64,000 nucleotides of DNA, from assembly GCA_951813085.1 (NCBI GenBank), contig OX638348.1, positions 558,001-622,000 of the forward strand, in the 5' to 3' direction. The stretch comes from an uncultured Opitutaceae bacterium (GTDB taxonomy: Bacteria > Verrucomicrobiota > Verrucomicrobiia > Opitutales > Opitutaceae). This document shows, piece after piece, positions 11,116 through 20,296 of the stretch; positions within the stretch are counted from its first letter, which is position 1, and each line of letters begins with the position of its first letter. The notes under the pieces are model-generated. The model had not been told where the DNA came from, did no database searches, and was given only the letters and a program-made list of their open reading frames with translations. The translations under genes were made by a program, and so were the position numbers.

Positions 11116-12531
11116 CTACTTGAATTCCTGGTCGAACATCGATTGCAGGTTCTCAATTACTTCCTCCTCGATTCTCGGGGATAAGAACGCCCTTTTCAGG
11201 TAGCGCTCGGCTTGGGCCTGGTCCTTAGCGAGAATGTAGAAAATAGTTATCAGCTTTAGAGTAAGCGGATTGCTGGGCTCGGCTTTGAGCGCCTTTTGCA
11301 GCTGCTCGAGAGCTTTTCGGTTTTCACGCATTGCGAGGTAGGCTCTGGCGAGGTAGTTGTATCCGACCGCGTTGTTGGGAACCTGCCGAATGGTCGTTTG
11401 GAAGTAGGGAATCGCTTCTCGAGGGCGGTTAGCATTGATCAGAGCATCCCCTTTGTAGTTATTTATTACGTACGAGTTTGGGCATTTGGCAATTGCTTGG
11501 TCGATCAGTTCAGCCGCTCTTGCATGATTGCCAGCCTTCATTTCGACAGAGATTAATCCAGACCAGCCTTCAGCGAACGTAGGCAGCGTTTTAATGCAGT
11601 TTTCGTAGGTTTTCCGAGCCTGGCTTAGATTCCCCTGCGTCACATAGGTTTCGGCTAGATGATTGTAAGCATTGTGATCGAGGGGATCGAGAGCGATCGC
11701 TTTGTTTAGCAGTTCGACCACTCTATCCAGGTTCCCTGCTCTCCCGGCTTTCCCTCCGGCCATGGCGACTTCGAATGAATCGTAGCAATCTGAGACGAGA
11801 TCGTCGACCCACGGGTCGGGTATATCTATGTGGCTGCTCCAAGTGACGTCATGGAGGAGGGCTCGCGCCTTTGAGGTTTCGCCGAGTTCCTCGTAAATAT
11901 CGGCGAGCAAATCTCCACCTATTCGATGGTTTGAACGCTTGGCGGATTCAAGAAGACGCTGGGCTCGGGGAGTATCGTTTTCAGCGAGCGCGATTCGCGC
12001 CAATCCGAACGACGCGAATGGGTTGGCAGGACTTTTGTCGTAAACGGCTTGGAAAACGCTCTTCGCTTCCTCGTATCGATTTAGCTTTAAGAGCGTATCT
12101 CCTAGGTGGATATGCGAGGGAATGTAGCCAGGATCGAGCTCAATGGCTTTTCGATACAGAGCGATGGAATCGTCAAGTTGCCCGAAACTGGAAATAATCG
12201 TAGCCAACCTATAGCGCCAGAGAGGGTTCTCCCTATCGAGCGCAATCAAGATTCGGTAGTTTTGCCAAGCTTGATTTAGGTATCCATTGGCGTGGTACAA
12301 TCGGCTCAGTTCGGCGAGAGACTCGACACGGTTTGGACCTTCGACCGACCGCTTATTGAGGTCAGCTATGCGATTGCCGAGCTCTGGATGAAGGCCTTTG
12401 GCGCTGGGTGGCGGTAGCAGATGCGCTTCTATTGCCTCCGCTACTCTTCGTTGCGAATTCCAGTAGAGGCTCCCTACCGAAATGCCAGCGACTAGGGCGA
12501 CGCCTAAACCTACTAACAACGCCTTCTTCAT
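11116..12531 (-). CDS. TPR-repeat protein with N-terminal membrane anchor
   Basis: Protein of 471 aa. One N-terminal hydrophobic segment (LLVGLGVALVAGISVGSLYW) acts as anchor or uncleaved signal. The rest is an array of tetratricopeptide repeats of about 34 aa, with typical A-x3-Y-x-KAIELDPG and NNAVGYNYLARAYL units across residues 60-440. TPR proteins are scaffolds, and no enzyme domain is seen. Its ATG overlaps the stop of the upstream FG-GAP gene by 4 bp (12528-12531), so the two are almost certainly translated together. This pairing suggests an extracytoplasmic complex; the partner or cargo is unknown. Confidence 0.85.
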   Translation of the reverse strand: MKKALLVGLGVALVAGISVGSLYWNSQRRVAEAIEAHLLPPPSAKGLHPELGNRIADLNKRSVEGPNRVESLAELSRLYHANGYLNQAWQNYRILIALDRENPLWRYRLATIISSFGQLDDSIALYRKAIELDPGYIPSHIHLGDTLLKLNRYEEAKSVFQAVYDKSPANPFASFGLARIALAENDTPRAQRLLESAKRSNHRIGGDLLADIYEELGETSKARALLHDVTWSSHIDIPDPWVDDLVSDCYDSFEVAMAGGKAGRAGNLDRVVELLNKAIALDPLDHNAYNHLAETYVTQGNLSQARKTYENCIKTLPTFAEGWSGLISVEMKAGNHARAAELIDQAIAKCPNSYVINNYKGDALINANRPREAIPYFQTTIRQVPNNAVGYNYLARAYLAMRENRKALEQLQKALKAEPSNPLTLKLITIFYILAKDQAQAERYLKRAFLSPRIEEEVIENLQSMFDQEFK

Positions 12532-13814
12532 CGATGAACCCTTTCCTTCCAGATAGCGAAGCGACTAATCCGCTCGAACGGCGGATAACTAGGAAAGCAA
12601 CCGGAAATGATCTCGCCCCTACCGTCGCCGTCGAAGTCTGCAAAATCGATCGAAAGCAATTGAATCGGTTCGTGTGCTAGCGTGACTTTCGTGAATCGCT
12701 GATTCCCGTCGTTTCGAAACCAGACGAGCGAATCTGATTCAGGATTATCCCAATCGTTGAAGGAGCTGACGCTGAGAATGTCCTGGTCTCCGTCCTGGTC
12801 GACGTCTCTGATCACGGGGCTATAGGCTCCGGCAAGATCGCCGATTCGGCTGTAGACGAACGCGCCATTCCCTCTGTTTTCTAGCCATTGGATTCCGTGC
12901 CAGGGTCGGGGTCCCGGCTTGAGCGTTGGGCCAAATCCATCGCCGTTGGCGAAAACCAAATCCGGCATTCCATCTTGATTCAGATCTGCCGCCGTCATTC
13001 CGCTCGAGGCGAAGTCATGATTGGTCGATCCCCAGATTATCCTGTCGTTGAAGTTGCCCTGGCCGTCATTTTCGAAGAGATGGATTTCTTCCCATTGCTG
13101 GGAGAATTGGGCTGCGATGTCCGGATGGCCATCGCCATTGAAATCGTCAACGCAAACATTGATCAGTCCCGAAAGGTGGAGGAGGGATTGGCTTTCGTAC
13201 TCCCAAGGCCCAACGTTTTTCATCCAGCGAACTTCTCCTTGATCGTATCCAAATTGTCCGACAACCAAATCGAGATCCCCATCGCCGTCCATGTCCTGAG
13301 CTCGGGTGTCTGTCACGCGTTCGACACCTTCCAGGAGGATTCGTTTGGTGAAGTTCTGTTGGCCGTCGTTTACGAGAGCGATGAGGGCGCCTATCTTATC
13401 GTTATTGGGAAAAACGATATTCATGCAGGATACGAGTATATCGAAATCGCCGTCCTCGTCTAAGTCGTAAACCTCGGCATGGACGGGGGCCTGCATGTCG
13501 GAGGCGAGAAGGACTTCTGTGAATTCCCCGTTTTCGTCCTGCCGAAGCCAAATGACTTCGTCATGTTTCGCCTCGCATCCAATGGCATCCATTCGCCCAT
13601 CTTGATTTAAGTCGAAGGCTCGCACATGGGCGATCCATGGAACGTCCTCGGACGTTTTGCCAATCGCTTTTTGGGTATAGCGATCGAGATCGACCTCTGA
13701 TTGGGTGATGGGGGGAGCCGGGGAATCTAAGGTTGTGATCTCTGGGGCGCAGCCTGACTGGAACAGGACGAGCGATGCGGATGAGAGTATTGTAGTAAGA
13801 CGCGGTAGTTCCAT
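12528..13814 (-). CDS. FG-GAP/VCBS-repeat lipoprotein
   Basis: Protein of 428 aa counting from the ATG at 13814; an ATG at 13853 is also in frame but gives a poor leader. A lipoprotein signal ends in QSGC. The mature protein is a beta-propeller-like array of FG-GAP/VCBS repeats with many calcium-loop motifs (DLDEDGDFD, DMDGDGDLD, DFNGDGHPD, DVDQDGDQD). Such proteins bind calcium and often mediate surface binding. It is translationally coupled to the TPR gene downstream (4-bp overlap). A second FG-GAP gene of similar layout lies at 52053 but is frameshifted. Confidence 0.85.
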   Translation of the reverse strand: MELPRLTTILSSASLVLFQSGCAPEITTLDSPAPPITQSEVDLDRYTQKAIGKTSEDVPWIAHVRAFDLNQDGRMDAIGCEAKHDEVIWLRQDENGEFTEVLLASDMQAPVHAEVYDLDEDGDFDILVSCMNIVFPNNDKIGALIALVNDGQQNFTKRILLEGVERVTDTRAQDMDGDGDLDLVVGQFGYDQGEVRWMKNVGPWEYESQSLLHLSGLINVCVDDFNGDGHPDIAAQFSQQWEEIHLFENDGQGNFNDRIIWGSTNHDFASSGMTAADLNQDGMPDLVFANGDGFGPTLKPGPRPWHGIQWLENRGNGAFVYSRIGDLAGAYSPVIRDVDQDGDQDILSVSSFNDWDNPESDSLVWFRNDGNQRFTKVTLAHEPIQLLSIDFADFDGDGRGEIISGCFPSYPPFERISRFAIWKERVHR

Positions 13815-14167
13815 TTTATGGAGCGCTTTCAACGTGGCATTTGAAGGCGTCAACGTTGAGAAATCTATTGTCCATCTGAACTCAATGGGGAAGCGGATTT
13901 ATCGCAAGTTCAATTGGGCTTAATGAGTAGTCGCGGTCTTTAGGCCGCGATGATGGGGATTGATAAGGATAGAGCGTGGGATGCGACGACTTGCCTTGGC
14001 GCAGCTTCAAGCGAAGACGGGCACCCTTTGGAATTGGAATATAGGCATCCCTGCTTGATTGAAGTCCTTTCCTTACACCGGCCAGTCTCCGCTCTTCGAG
14101 GAACGCTGGGTACGGTTCGATGCCCGGGCTACTATTTTGTCGCAGCCTGAAGGCGGCGACTACTGAC
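13815..14167. other. Non-coding gap with REP-like palindrome
   Basis: About 350 bp between the FG-GAP gene and the terminator of the TonB receptor gene, both on the minus strand. Short reading frames here show no recognisable protein. It contains the palindrome at 13931-13950 and should hold the promoter of the FG-GAP/TPR operon. Confidence 0.5.
13931..13950. repeat. REP-like palindrome
   Basis: TCGCGG, an 8-nt spacer TCTTTAGG, then CCGCGA: a perfect 6-bp stem. A related element with the same 6+8+6 layout is at 42201-42220, and the string TCTTTAGG-Y-CGCG-R is shared (minus strand 42215-42228). Confidence 0.4.
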
Positions 14168-14199
14168 AAAAAAAAGGCCCGGCGGTTAGCCGGGCCTTT
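14168..14199 (-). terminator. Rho-independent terminator of the TonB receptor gene
   Basis: An 8-bp GC-rich stem (GGCCCGGC / GCCGGGCC) with a GGTTA loop. On the minus strand it is followed by eight T (A-run 14168-14175). It lies 29 bp after the receptor's stop codon. Confidence 0.9.
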
Positions 14200-14227
14200 G
14201 TGGAATAAATAGGTATTAAGCGTTCGC

Positions 14228-17200
14228 TTAGAAGCGGAACGTATTGGTCAACAAGATCTGCCTTGGTGGCGCGAAACGAGCCCGAGCGGGTGATCCGTCC
14301 TGCTGGAAGCGGAAGACGTCCACGTCGGTGTTGTCCCAGTTGTGGACATTTCGCACGTTGACCTGCAGGCGCCAATCCACGTCGCCCATGATCTTGGCGC
14401 GGTAGCCGAAGGTCAGGTCGATCGCGAGATCGGTATCCGTGAAGTAGCCTTGGTCTATGAGTGGCTCATAGATGCGGAGGTCATCGTTGAAAACAACTGG
14501 ATAGCCACCGTTAACCTCGTCTTGCCAGCGAGCTGCCCCTCCAATTTGGAATCCCTTGAGAGGGCCTTCACGGAATTGGTAGTTGGTGATCAAGTTGAAA
14601 CGCCATTCGCGTTGCTCGGCAGTCGGCTGTCCTTCAAGACCCTTGAAATAGAAGTACTCAACCAAGCGCTCATAGGTGGTGCTCTCGAAGGTAGGGCCCT
14701 GAGGCACTCCGGTTGGGTTGCCCCAATCGAGATAGCCAAACCTCTGCATGTAAGGGAGGAGGAAGGTGTCGACGAGGTTTTCCAAGCGTGGCGCAACGTT
14801 GTCGCTAATCACTTGCTGCCGGGCCGCGTTGAAAGCGATACGCCAGCTCTTGGTAGGATTGATGATGAACTCAGCTTCCATACCTTTAGAGGTGATGTCC
14901 ACGGTGTCGTTGATAGCGCCTGCCCATTGAATGTTCACATCGCCATCCGGAAGGAAACGAGCGTTGAAGGAGTGAATGAGCTCCGGATCGAAGACGAACC
15001 GCTCTAACGGCTCCCGAGCAGCCTTGGTTTCTTCCAAGAACGGCCATTGAGCCTCGATCGCGTCTTCAATGTTTGCAAAGCCCATGTCAGCGTCTTCACC
15101 GGCAAAATACAATCCGAACTCTTCATCGAACTGGATGAATTCCTGGACGACTTCCGGATCTACTAGGCCGTCACCTTGGGGTAATATCTCAGTGCCTTGT
15201 TCGTCGTATCCGCCGCCGATGTTCTCATAGGAATCGAACCGACGGGAATCCCGATTGAGGCGTCCGTACCACTGGAAGATACGAACGTGATTGCGGTTCC
15301 AGATGCCTGAAGTAGGCGCAGAGGCATTATCCAGTGTCGCTTCGTAGAAGTTGACGCGAGCCACCAGCTTGTTGTTCCACATGTAGGCGCTGATTCCCCA
15401 GTCCTTAGTATCACCGAACTGCGAAGGAATCGGGCGGCGGTACTGGTCGACGCGATCAAGCGAGGGCACGAAGTTATCCGAACTATTATAGTGGAAGGTG
15501 ATATCGTTGACCGCCTCTGGCAATGGGATGATGTCCTTCGGCCAGTACACGACGGCACCATAGCCGAAGATGTTCTTTTTGACCGAGTTGAAGGCGCCAT
15601 CTTGCAATCGCCAAGCCTCTGGAGTGATATCGGGGATTTCATCCAGATTTGGCAGTCCGTCTTTGGTAAGCGCAGGGATCGGAGGCTCAGTATTGAGCCA
15701 ATTCTCTACTGAATCCTCGCGGTAGCCCAGGTTGAGGACCACAAGGTCGTTGAACATCTTCGATTGGCTGTTTATGGCGATCGATCGTACGGTAGTTTCC
15801 TGGCGGCGTACGTTCTTACTTGGAGTATTGATCGGTGCCCAGTTTCCTGTGCTCCAGAATTCGTTTCCATTTGAGCGGTCGATGTCATCGGCCAATGCCT
15901 GAGCAGTCGCATCCGCTCCTAGGTTCCAGGATACTTTATCGTAAAACTGGTCCGTCGTGCTCCGCAGATCGTAGTAAGCGGGTTCGATGATGAAGTCCGA
16001 TACCTTATTGTAGTCGGTCCATGCTTCTGGTTGCGGGGGCCCGATGTAAACGAGGTTAGGCGTGTTACGGGCGTTGTTCAACGCTTGGCGCGCATTGGCC
16101 GGCCCGATGTGCAAGGCAGGCTCAGGAGTGCCGAAGGAACCACGGAACCAGTTGATCACCATTTCATGATGGCGGTTTTCATCGCCCAATACTGTGAAGG
16201 TGTGCTCACCGAGGACGTTGGCCAGCCTGTCGTTATTCAGCGTATCGCGGAAGTCATACTTCGCGAACGCGGTAACGCGCTTGGATGTGCGCTGGTCGTC
16301 GTTGGTGCGTTGTCCTGACTTCGTCATGATGACGGGACGTCCGAAGTTCGGATTAGGCAATGCGTTGTAGTTACCTGACTCCGCGTAGTTGATATCTTCC
16401 GGGAGAAGGAGGGTCTCGTTGACATCGAAGGTGATGACCGAGTTGCCTCCGTTGAGAGCCGTGTAGCTATCGCGCCAGAGATCCTGGAAATCGTACTCGA
16501 TCGAGATACCGCCTTTACCTTCCCAAAACGTCTGCTCCAGAGCAAAGGCGTAATTGAAGAAGTCGCGAGAGTAGTAGTCATTGTCCCAGCCGAGATTTGC
16601 GCGGCTGAAGTCGAATGTCTCCAAATCGGTGAAGCCCTGGTCGATCCAACCAATGCCCATGATTTCTCCGAGATTCCCCGGGTAGAGACCTTGCGGGGCG
16701 CCGCCATTTCTTCCCGTGCCGTTGCTGCGGGGTCCGCCCGACCAGTAGTTGGGAATTTCGTTGTTGTTGGCGGCCGAACGTCTTTCGAGCGCCAAGCCTG
16801 GAATCTGATCCGAGTAAGAAAACGCGGGCTGTTCGAGGCCATTGCTACCATCCCATACGAAGCCATAGGCGCCGCCACCCCAACGTATGTTGCGGTAGGT
16901 GAGGGTTGGGTACTGAGCGCCTTCGGGCGTGTCATTTGGACTATCGCGGACGATGTAGCCTGCGTCTAGGAACGCTGCTCTATCTTCGTCGGAATAGAAA
17001 CGATTGTTGTTGAATTGGCCTTGAGTGGGGCCTTCGTGGTGTTGCGCGGCGAACGGGTAGTCCGGGTTTCGTCGGTTCTTGACCATCATAGTGGCATTCA
17101 TCTGAGCTGGGGCTCTCAGGAAGGTATCGAAGTTTACCTGCGGCAAAAGCACGTCAGGAGCGTTGCCGAGGATTTCTCCGGTTTCCATGTGGCCGCGGAA

Positions 17201-17995
17201 AATCGTATTCTCATTTCCGAAAGGACGGTAGGTAAACGCGGTGTAGATACGGTCGTCGTTCTTAAAGGTTGGTCGCTGACGGTATTCCGTACGGTCCATC
17301 AGTCCGGAGACGTTAATGGCGAGCTTGTCCTCGAGTACGACGCGGTTGAGCTTGAAGTGACCTCGGTAGGAGGGGTTCCGTCCACCGCTGCCGATACGGA
17401 AGCCGAACTCGTTGGTGTTGCGGAAGCGAGCTTGGGTCAAATCGTTGTTGATAATGCCGGCAGGCGAAGCCAGTCCGAAAAGGAAGGAGTTTGCTCCGCG
17501 GTTGATATCGATACGCTCCGTGTTGTAGGAATCGAATGGGATGTCCGTCACGAAGAAGTTACGTGTCCGGTCGGGAGCGGTCAGGCCGCGTATACGAGAG
17601 GCTGCGTCCGGGTCGCGCCGCGCGCCGCCTACATTGGTTTCTCCCGTACCACCTTCGGATGCTCCGGAGATGTTGCCGAGGATACCGGCTACTTCCGAGC
17701 TCGTGGTGTATTGGAGGAGTTCCTCGATACCAGTTGCCCCAAGGTCTTCCATGAACTCCTTGGTTACAACTTGTACAGCGGCTCCCGTGTCTTTCAGGGA
17801 AGAGCTGAGGCGTCCGCCAGCCATGGTTTGCGAGGCGTAGTAGCCGGAGTCTTGAGCGGCGTCAATGGTGAAGGGGGAGAGTTCGAAGACCTCTTCCTCC
17901 TCGTCGTCTTGCGCCCAGCCCGTAAAGCAAGCGCACAAAAAACTGCAGCCTATTAGGGCAGCTTTGGATTTTGTTCGATTAGTGTTGGTTTTCAT
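14228..17995 (-). CDS. TonB-dependent outer-membrane receptor, large
   Basis: Protein of 1255 aa with a signal peptide ending near CFTGWAQ. The plug domain follows (about 50-230), opening FELSPFTIDAAQDSGYYASQ and with DTGAAVQVVTKEFMEDLG, a form typical of Opitutae receptors. The remainder is a long outer-membrane beta-barrel ending in a C-terminal Phe (NTFRF), the barrel-assembly signal. It would import a ligand across the outer membrane using TonB energy. Beside a block of sulfatases and an MFS transporter, the likely ligand is a sulfated oligosaccharide (inference). No SusD-like partner is seen. The start at 17995 is preceded by ATCACCT, not a Shine-Dalgarno. A long upstream region (17996-18593) separates it from the divergent sulfatase run. 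The gene is intact over 3.8 kb. Confidence 0.92.
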   Translation of the reverse strand: MKTNTNRTKSKAALIGCSFLCACFTGWAQDDEEEEVFELSPFTIDAAQDSGYYASQTMAGGRLSSSLKDTGAAVQVVTKEFMEDLGATGIEELLQYTTSSEVAGILGNISGASEGGTGETNVGGARRDPDAASRIRGLTAPDRTRNFFVTDIPFDSYNTERIDINRGANSFLFGLASPAGIINNDLTQARFRNTNEFGFRIGSGGRNPSYRGHFKLNRVVLEDKLAINVSGLMDRTEYRQRPTFKNDDRIYTAFTYRPFGNENTIFRGHMETGEILGNAPDVLLPQVNFDTFLRAPAQMNATMMVKNRRNPDYPFAAQHHEGPTQGQFNNNRFYSDEDRAAFLDAGYIVRDSPNDTPEGAQYPTLTYRNIRWGGGAYGFVWDGSNGLEQPAFSYSDQIPGLALERRSAANNNEIPNYWSGGPRSNGTGRNGGAPQGLYPGNLGEIMGIGWIDQGFTDLETFDFSRANLGWDNDYYSRDFFNYAFALEQTFWEGKGGISIEYDFQDLWRDSYTALNGGNSVITFDVNETLLLPEDINYAESGNYNALPNPNFGRPVIMTKSGQRTNDDQRTSKRVTAFAKYDFRDTLNNDRLANVLGEHTFTVLGDENRHHEMVINWFRGSFGTPEPALHIGPANARQALNNARNTPNLVYIGPPQPEAWTDYNKVSDFIIEPAYYDLRSTTDQFYDKVSWNLGADATAQALADDIDRSNGNEFWSTGNWAPINTPSKNVRRQETTVRSIAINSQSKMFNDLVVLNLGYREDSVENWLNTEPPIPALTKDGLPNLDEIPDITPEAWRLQDGAFNSVKKNIFGYGAVVYWPKDIIPLPEAVNDITFHYNSSDNFVPSLDRVDQYRRPIPSQFGDTKDWGISAYMWNNKLVARVNFYEATLDNASAPTSGIWNRNHVRIFQWYGRLNRDSRRFDSYENIGGGYDEQGTEILPQGDGLVDPEVVQEFIQFDEEFGLYFAGEDADMGFANIEDAIEAQWPFLEETKAAREPLERFVFDPELIHSFNARFLPDGDVNIQWAGAINDTVDITSKGMEAEFIINPTKSWRIAFNAARQQVISDNVAPRLENLVDTFLLPYMQRFGYLDWGNPTGVPQGPTFESTTYERLVEYFYFKGLEGQPTAEQREWRFNLITNYQFREGPLKGFQIGGAARWQDEVNGGYPVVFNDDLRIYEPLIDQGYFTDTDLAIDLTFGYRAKIMGDVDWRLQVNVRNVHNWDNTDVDVFRFQQDGSPARARFAPPRQILLTNTFRF

Positions 17996-18593
17996 AGGTG
18001 ATCAGTGATCGGTCGTATTCCAGCTTGTAAGTAAAGCATGCCCGTATCCTACGCCTAAAAGCGGCTGATTGCGTTATTCATGCAATTAGCGCGCTCCATC
18101 ACCCAACTGGATCAGTCGGATGCGGCTTGGGAATAGGGGAATTCGAGGGTTTAGGTTCTAGTTTGTGTAGGTGTTAAATCGTTTTATGCCAGCAGTTTAG
18201 CGATAATTGCAAGTGCGGCAGGTGGGATAGGATAGATGAAAATCTATGCTAAAACGTAGATCTGAACCCCGTTCTGTCAACCGAAAGTATTAAAAACTGC
18301 TACTTCACGGATTAACCCGGACAATTCATCAGGGAATGGCTGAAATCGAGTCGCAAGAAGGACCTCAAGACGCTGTATGCTTTGTAAGGGAACACTGCGT
18401 CCGTTCCGGGCGTCTCGATGGCCTGGATCATCTGTCAGATGTTGACAGTCAATCGCATCGAATTGTGGAATAAAATCGTCCTTTCGGTTAATTTGGAGCT
18501 CGCGCGTCTAAAGTTCCCGCAGCTCGTGGAATACAGGAAAGCGGAGGCGGTTTTGCCTTCGTACTCTAAATCCGAAAGCTACTAGCCAAACCT
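17996..18593. other. Long divergent intergenic region
   Basis: About 600 bp between the TonB receptor (-) and the sulfatase/MFS run (+). It should contain both promoters. It holds the 20-bp element at 18035-18054 and an AT-rich stretch near 18160-18300. A 55-codon frame at 18418-18585 (starts MAWIICQMLT) matches nothing I recognise and is not called as a gene. No terminator or riboswitch is evident. Confidence 0.45.
18035..18054. repeat. 20-bp dispersed element, copy 1
   Basis: AGCATGCCCGTATCCTACGC, 18/20 identical to 40473-40492. Both copies lie in upstream regions: here of the TonB receptor and the sulfatase run, there of the sulfatase at 40585. Confidence 0.45.
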
Positions 18594-20183
18594 ATGACCC
18601 AATTAACCTGTTCCATTCAAAAATCGCTGATGCGTTTCCTGAATATTGCCCTAATCTTGTTGATCGGATGCGCCGCCTCCTTCGCTCAGTCGAAGCGTCC
18701 CAACATTGTTTTCATCTTCTCTGACGATCACTGCCAGCAAGCCCTGAGCGCCTATGACCCGAGCCGGATGACGACGCCGCACATGGATCGCTTGGCCAAG
18801 GAAGGGATGCGTTTCGACCGCTGCTATGTCACCAATGGGATTTGCGGTCCGAGCCGGGCGGTCATTCAAACGGGCAAGCACAGCCATCTCAATGGATTCG
18901 CCGTGAACGGCATCATTTTCAATGGCGACCAGCAAACGTTCCCCAAGCTGCTGCAGAAAGCGGGCTATCAAACTGCCGTCGTAGGCAAGTGGCACTTGGC
19001 ATCGACGCCGCAGGGCTATGACTATTTCGACGTACTGATCGGGCAGGGGCCTTACTACAATCCACCGATGAAAACGATGAACGCCAATGGCGAAGTCGTC
19101 GTGCGCGAGCATACTGGATACACAACTGAGATTATAACGGAAAAGACTCTCAATTGGCTAAAGAACGATAGGGATGAGAACGAACCTTTCATGCTGATGT
19201 ACCAGCACAAGGCGCCGCACCGAAACTGGGAGCCGGCCCCCAAGTACCTCACTTGGCTAGACGATGTCACTATTCCCGAGCCGGACACGCTCTTCGATGA
19301 CTACGCGACCCGCGCGTCGCCAGCTAGCAATCAAGCGATGGAGATCAAGACGCATATGAATGATCGCGACTTGAAGCTGACGCAGCCTCGAAATTTTACG
19401 CCAGAGCAGCTGGCGCAATGGAATGCGGCCTATGGTCCGAAGAACGAAGCGTATTTGAATGCCAAGGACATCATGTCCGAAAAAGAAATTATCCAATGGA
19501 AATATCAGCGCTATGTTAAGGATTACTTACGCTGCGTGAAGTCGGTCGACGATGGCATTGGCGAAGTGCTCGATTACCTAGATGAAGCGGGCTTGGCAGA
19601 GAACACGATCGTCATCTATGCATCAGACCAAGGCTGGTACCTCGGCGAGCATGGCTGGTTCGACAAGCGGTGGATGTATGAAGAGTCCCTGAAGACGCCC
19701 TTGCTGGCCCGCTGGCCTGGCGTCATCGAGGCGGGATCGGTCAATAACGACATCGTATCGAACTTGGACTTCGCTCAAACATTCCTCGATATCGCGGGTC
19801 AGAATATACCAGGGGATATGCAGGGCGAGAGCTTGCTTCCCATACTAAAGGGGAACACGCCCCGCGACTGGAGGAAATCGTTCTATTATCATTACTACGA
19901 GTTTCCAGGTGGGCATAGCGTGGCTCGCCATTACGGCGTCACCAATGGGAAGCACAAGCTCATATACTATTACCAGAACGATGAATGGGAACTGTTCGAT
20001 ATAGAGAAGGATCCCAGCGAGCTGAACAATTTGCATGCGAACCCCGAGTACGCGGGGGTCATAAAGTCTTTGTCGAAGGATTTGAATCGACTGCGGAAAC
20101 AGTACCAGGTGCCCGAAGAGGATCCCGATTTCCAGAAGCTCAAAGAGGAATCTCGGGAACGCCGGAGGCGTGGCGAGATTTGA
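18594..20183 (+). CDS. Exported S1 sulfatase, GlcNAc-6-sulfatase-like (S1_11 type)
   Basis: Sulfatase of 529 aa. The signal peptide runs from MRFLNIALILLIG to ASFAQ; a start at 18630 is possible, but 18594 follows the recurring CCT-ATG pattern. Motifs: SDDHCQQ (about 43-49), nucleophile CGPSR (Cys84) in NGICGPSRAVIQTGKHSHLN, then GKWHLA, KAPHRNW and SDQGWYLGEHGW. The CGPSR context and W-x-L-GEHGWFDKRWMYEE segment resemble the N-acetylglucosamine-6-sulfatase / S1_11 group. It is the first gene of the run that includes the MFS transporter 114 bp downstream. Removal of 6-O sulfate from an amino sugar or related unit is an inference from family resemblance. Confidence 0.9.
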   Translation: MTQLTCSIQKSLMRFLNIALILLIGCAASFAQSKRPNIVFIFSDDHCQQALSAYDPSRMTTPHMDRLAKEGMRFDRCYVTNGICGPSRAVIQTGKHSHLNGFAVNGIIFNGDQQTFPKLLQKAGYQTAVVGKWHLASTPQGYDYFDVLIGQGPYYNPPMKTMNANGEVVVREHTGYTTEIITEKTLNWLKNDRDENEPFMLMYQHKAPHRNWEPAPKYLTWLDDVTIPEPDTLFDDYATRASPASNQAMEIKTHMNDRDLKLTQPRNFTPEQLAQWNAAYGPKNEAYLNAKDIMSEKEIIQWKYQRYVKDYLRCVKSVDDGIGEVLDYLDEAGLAENTIVIYASDQGWYLGEHGWFDKRWMYEESLKTPLLARWPGVIEAGSVNNDIVSNLDFAQTFLDIAGQNIPGDMQGESLLPILKGNTPRDWRKSFYYHYYEFPGGHSVARHYGVTNGKHKLIYYYQNDEWELFDIEKDPSELNNLHANPEYAGVIKSLSKDLNRLRKQYQVPEEDPDFQKLKEESRERRRRGEI

Positions 20184-20296
20184 CCGGGCGCCCAGGAATT
20201 GGCTTGGGTTTGTCTTTTAATTGCGCTTGAAACAGAGGGCGGGTTGGCGAGAATCGTCAATCTTCCTCTGAATTCTCGAACCCCCTTTAAATCCCT

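Noticed and set aside
17015..17956. 313-codon open frame on the + strand
   Set aside because: Lies wholly antisense to the TonB receptor; no recognisable domain, a shadow of the receptor's codon bias.
18418..18585. 55-codon gene or transposase remnant in the long gap
   Set aside because: No recognisable motif and no terminal repeats; not enough support to call.
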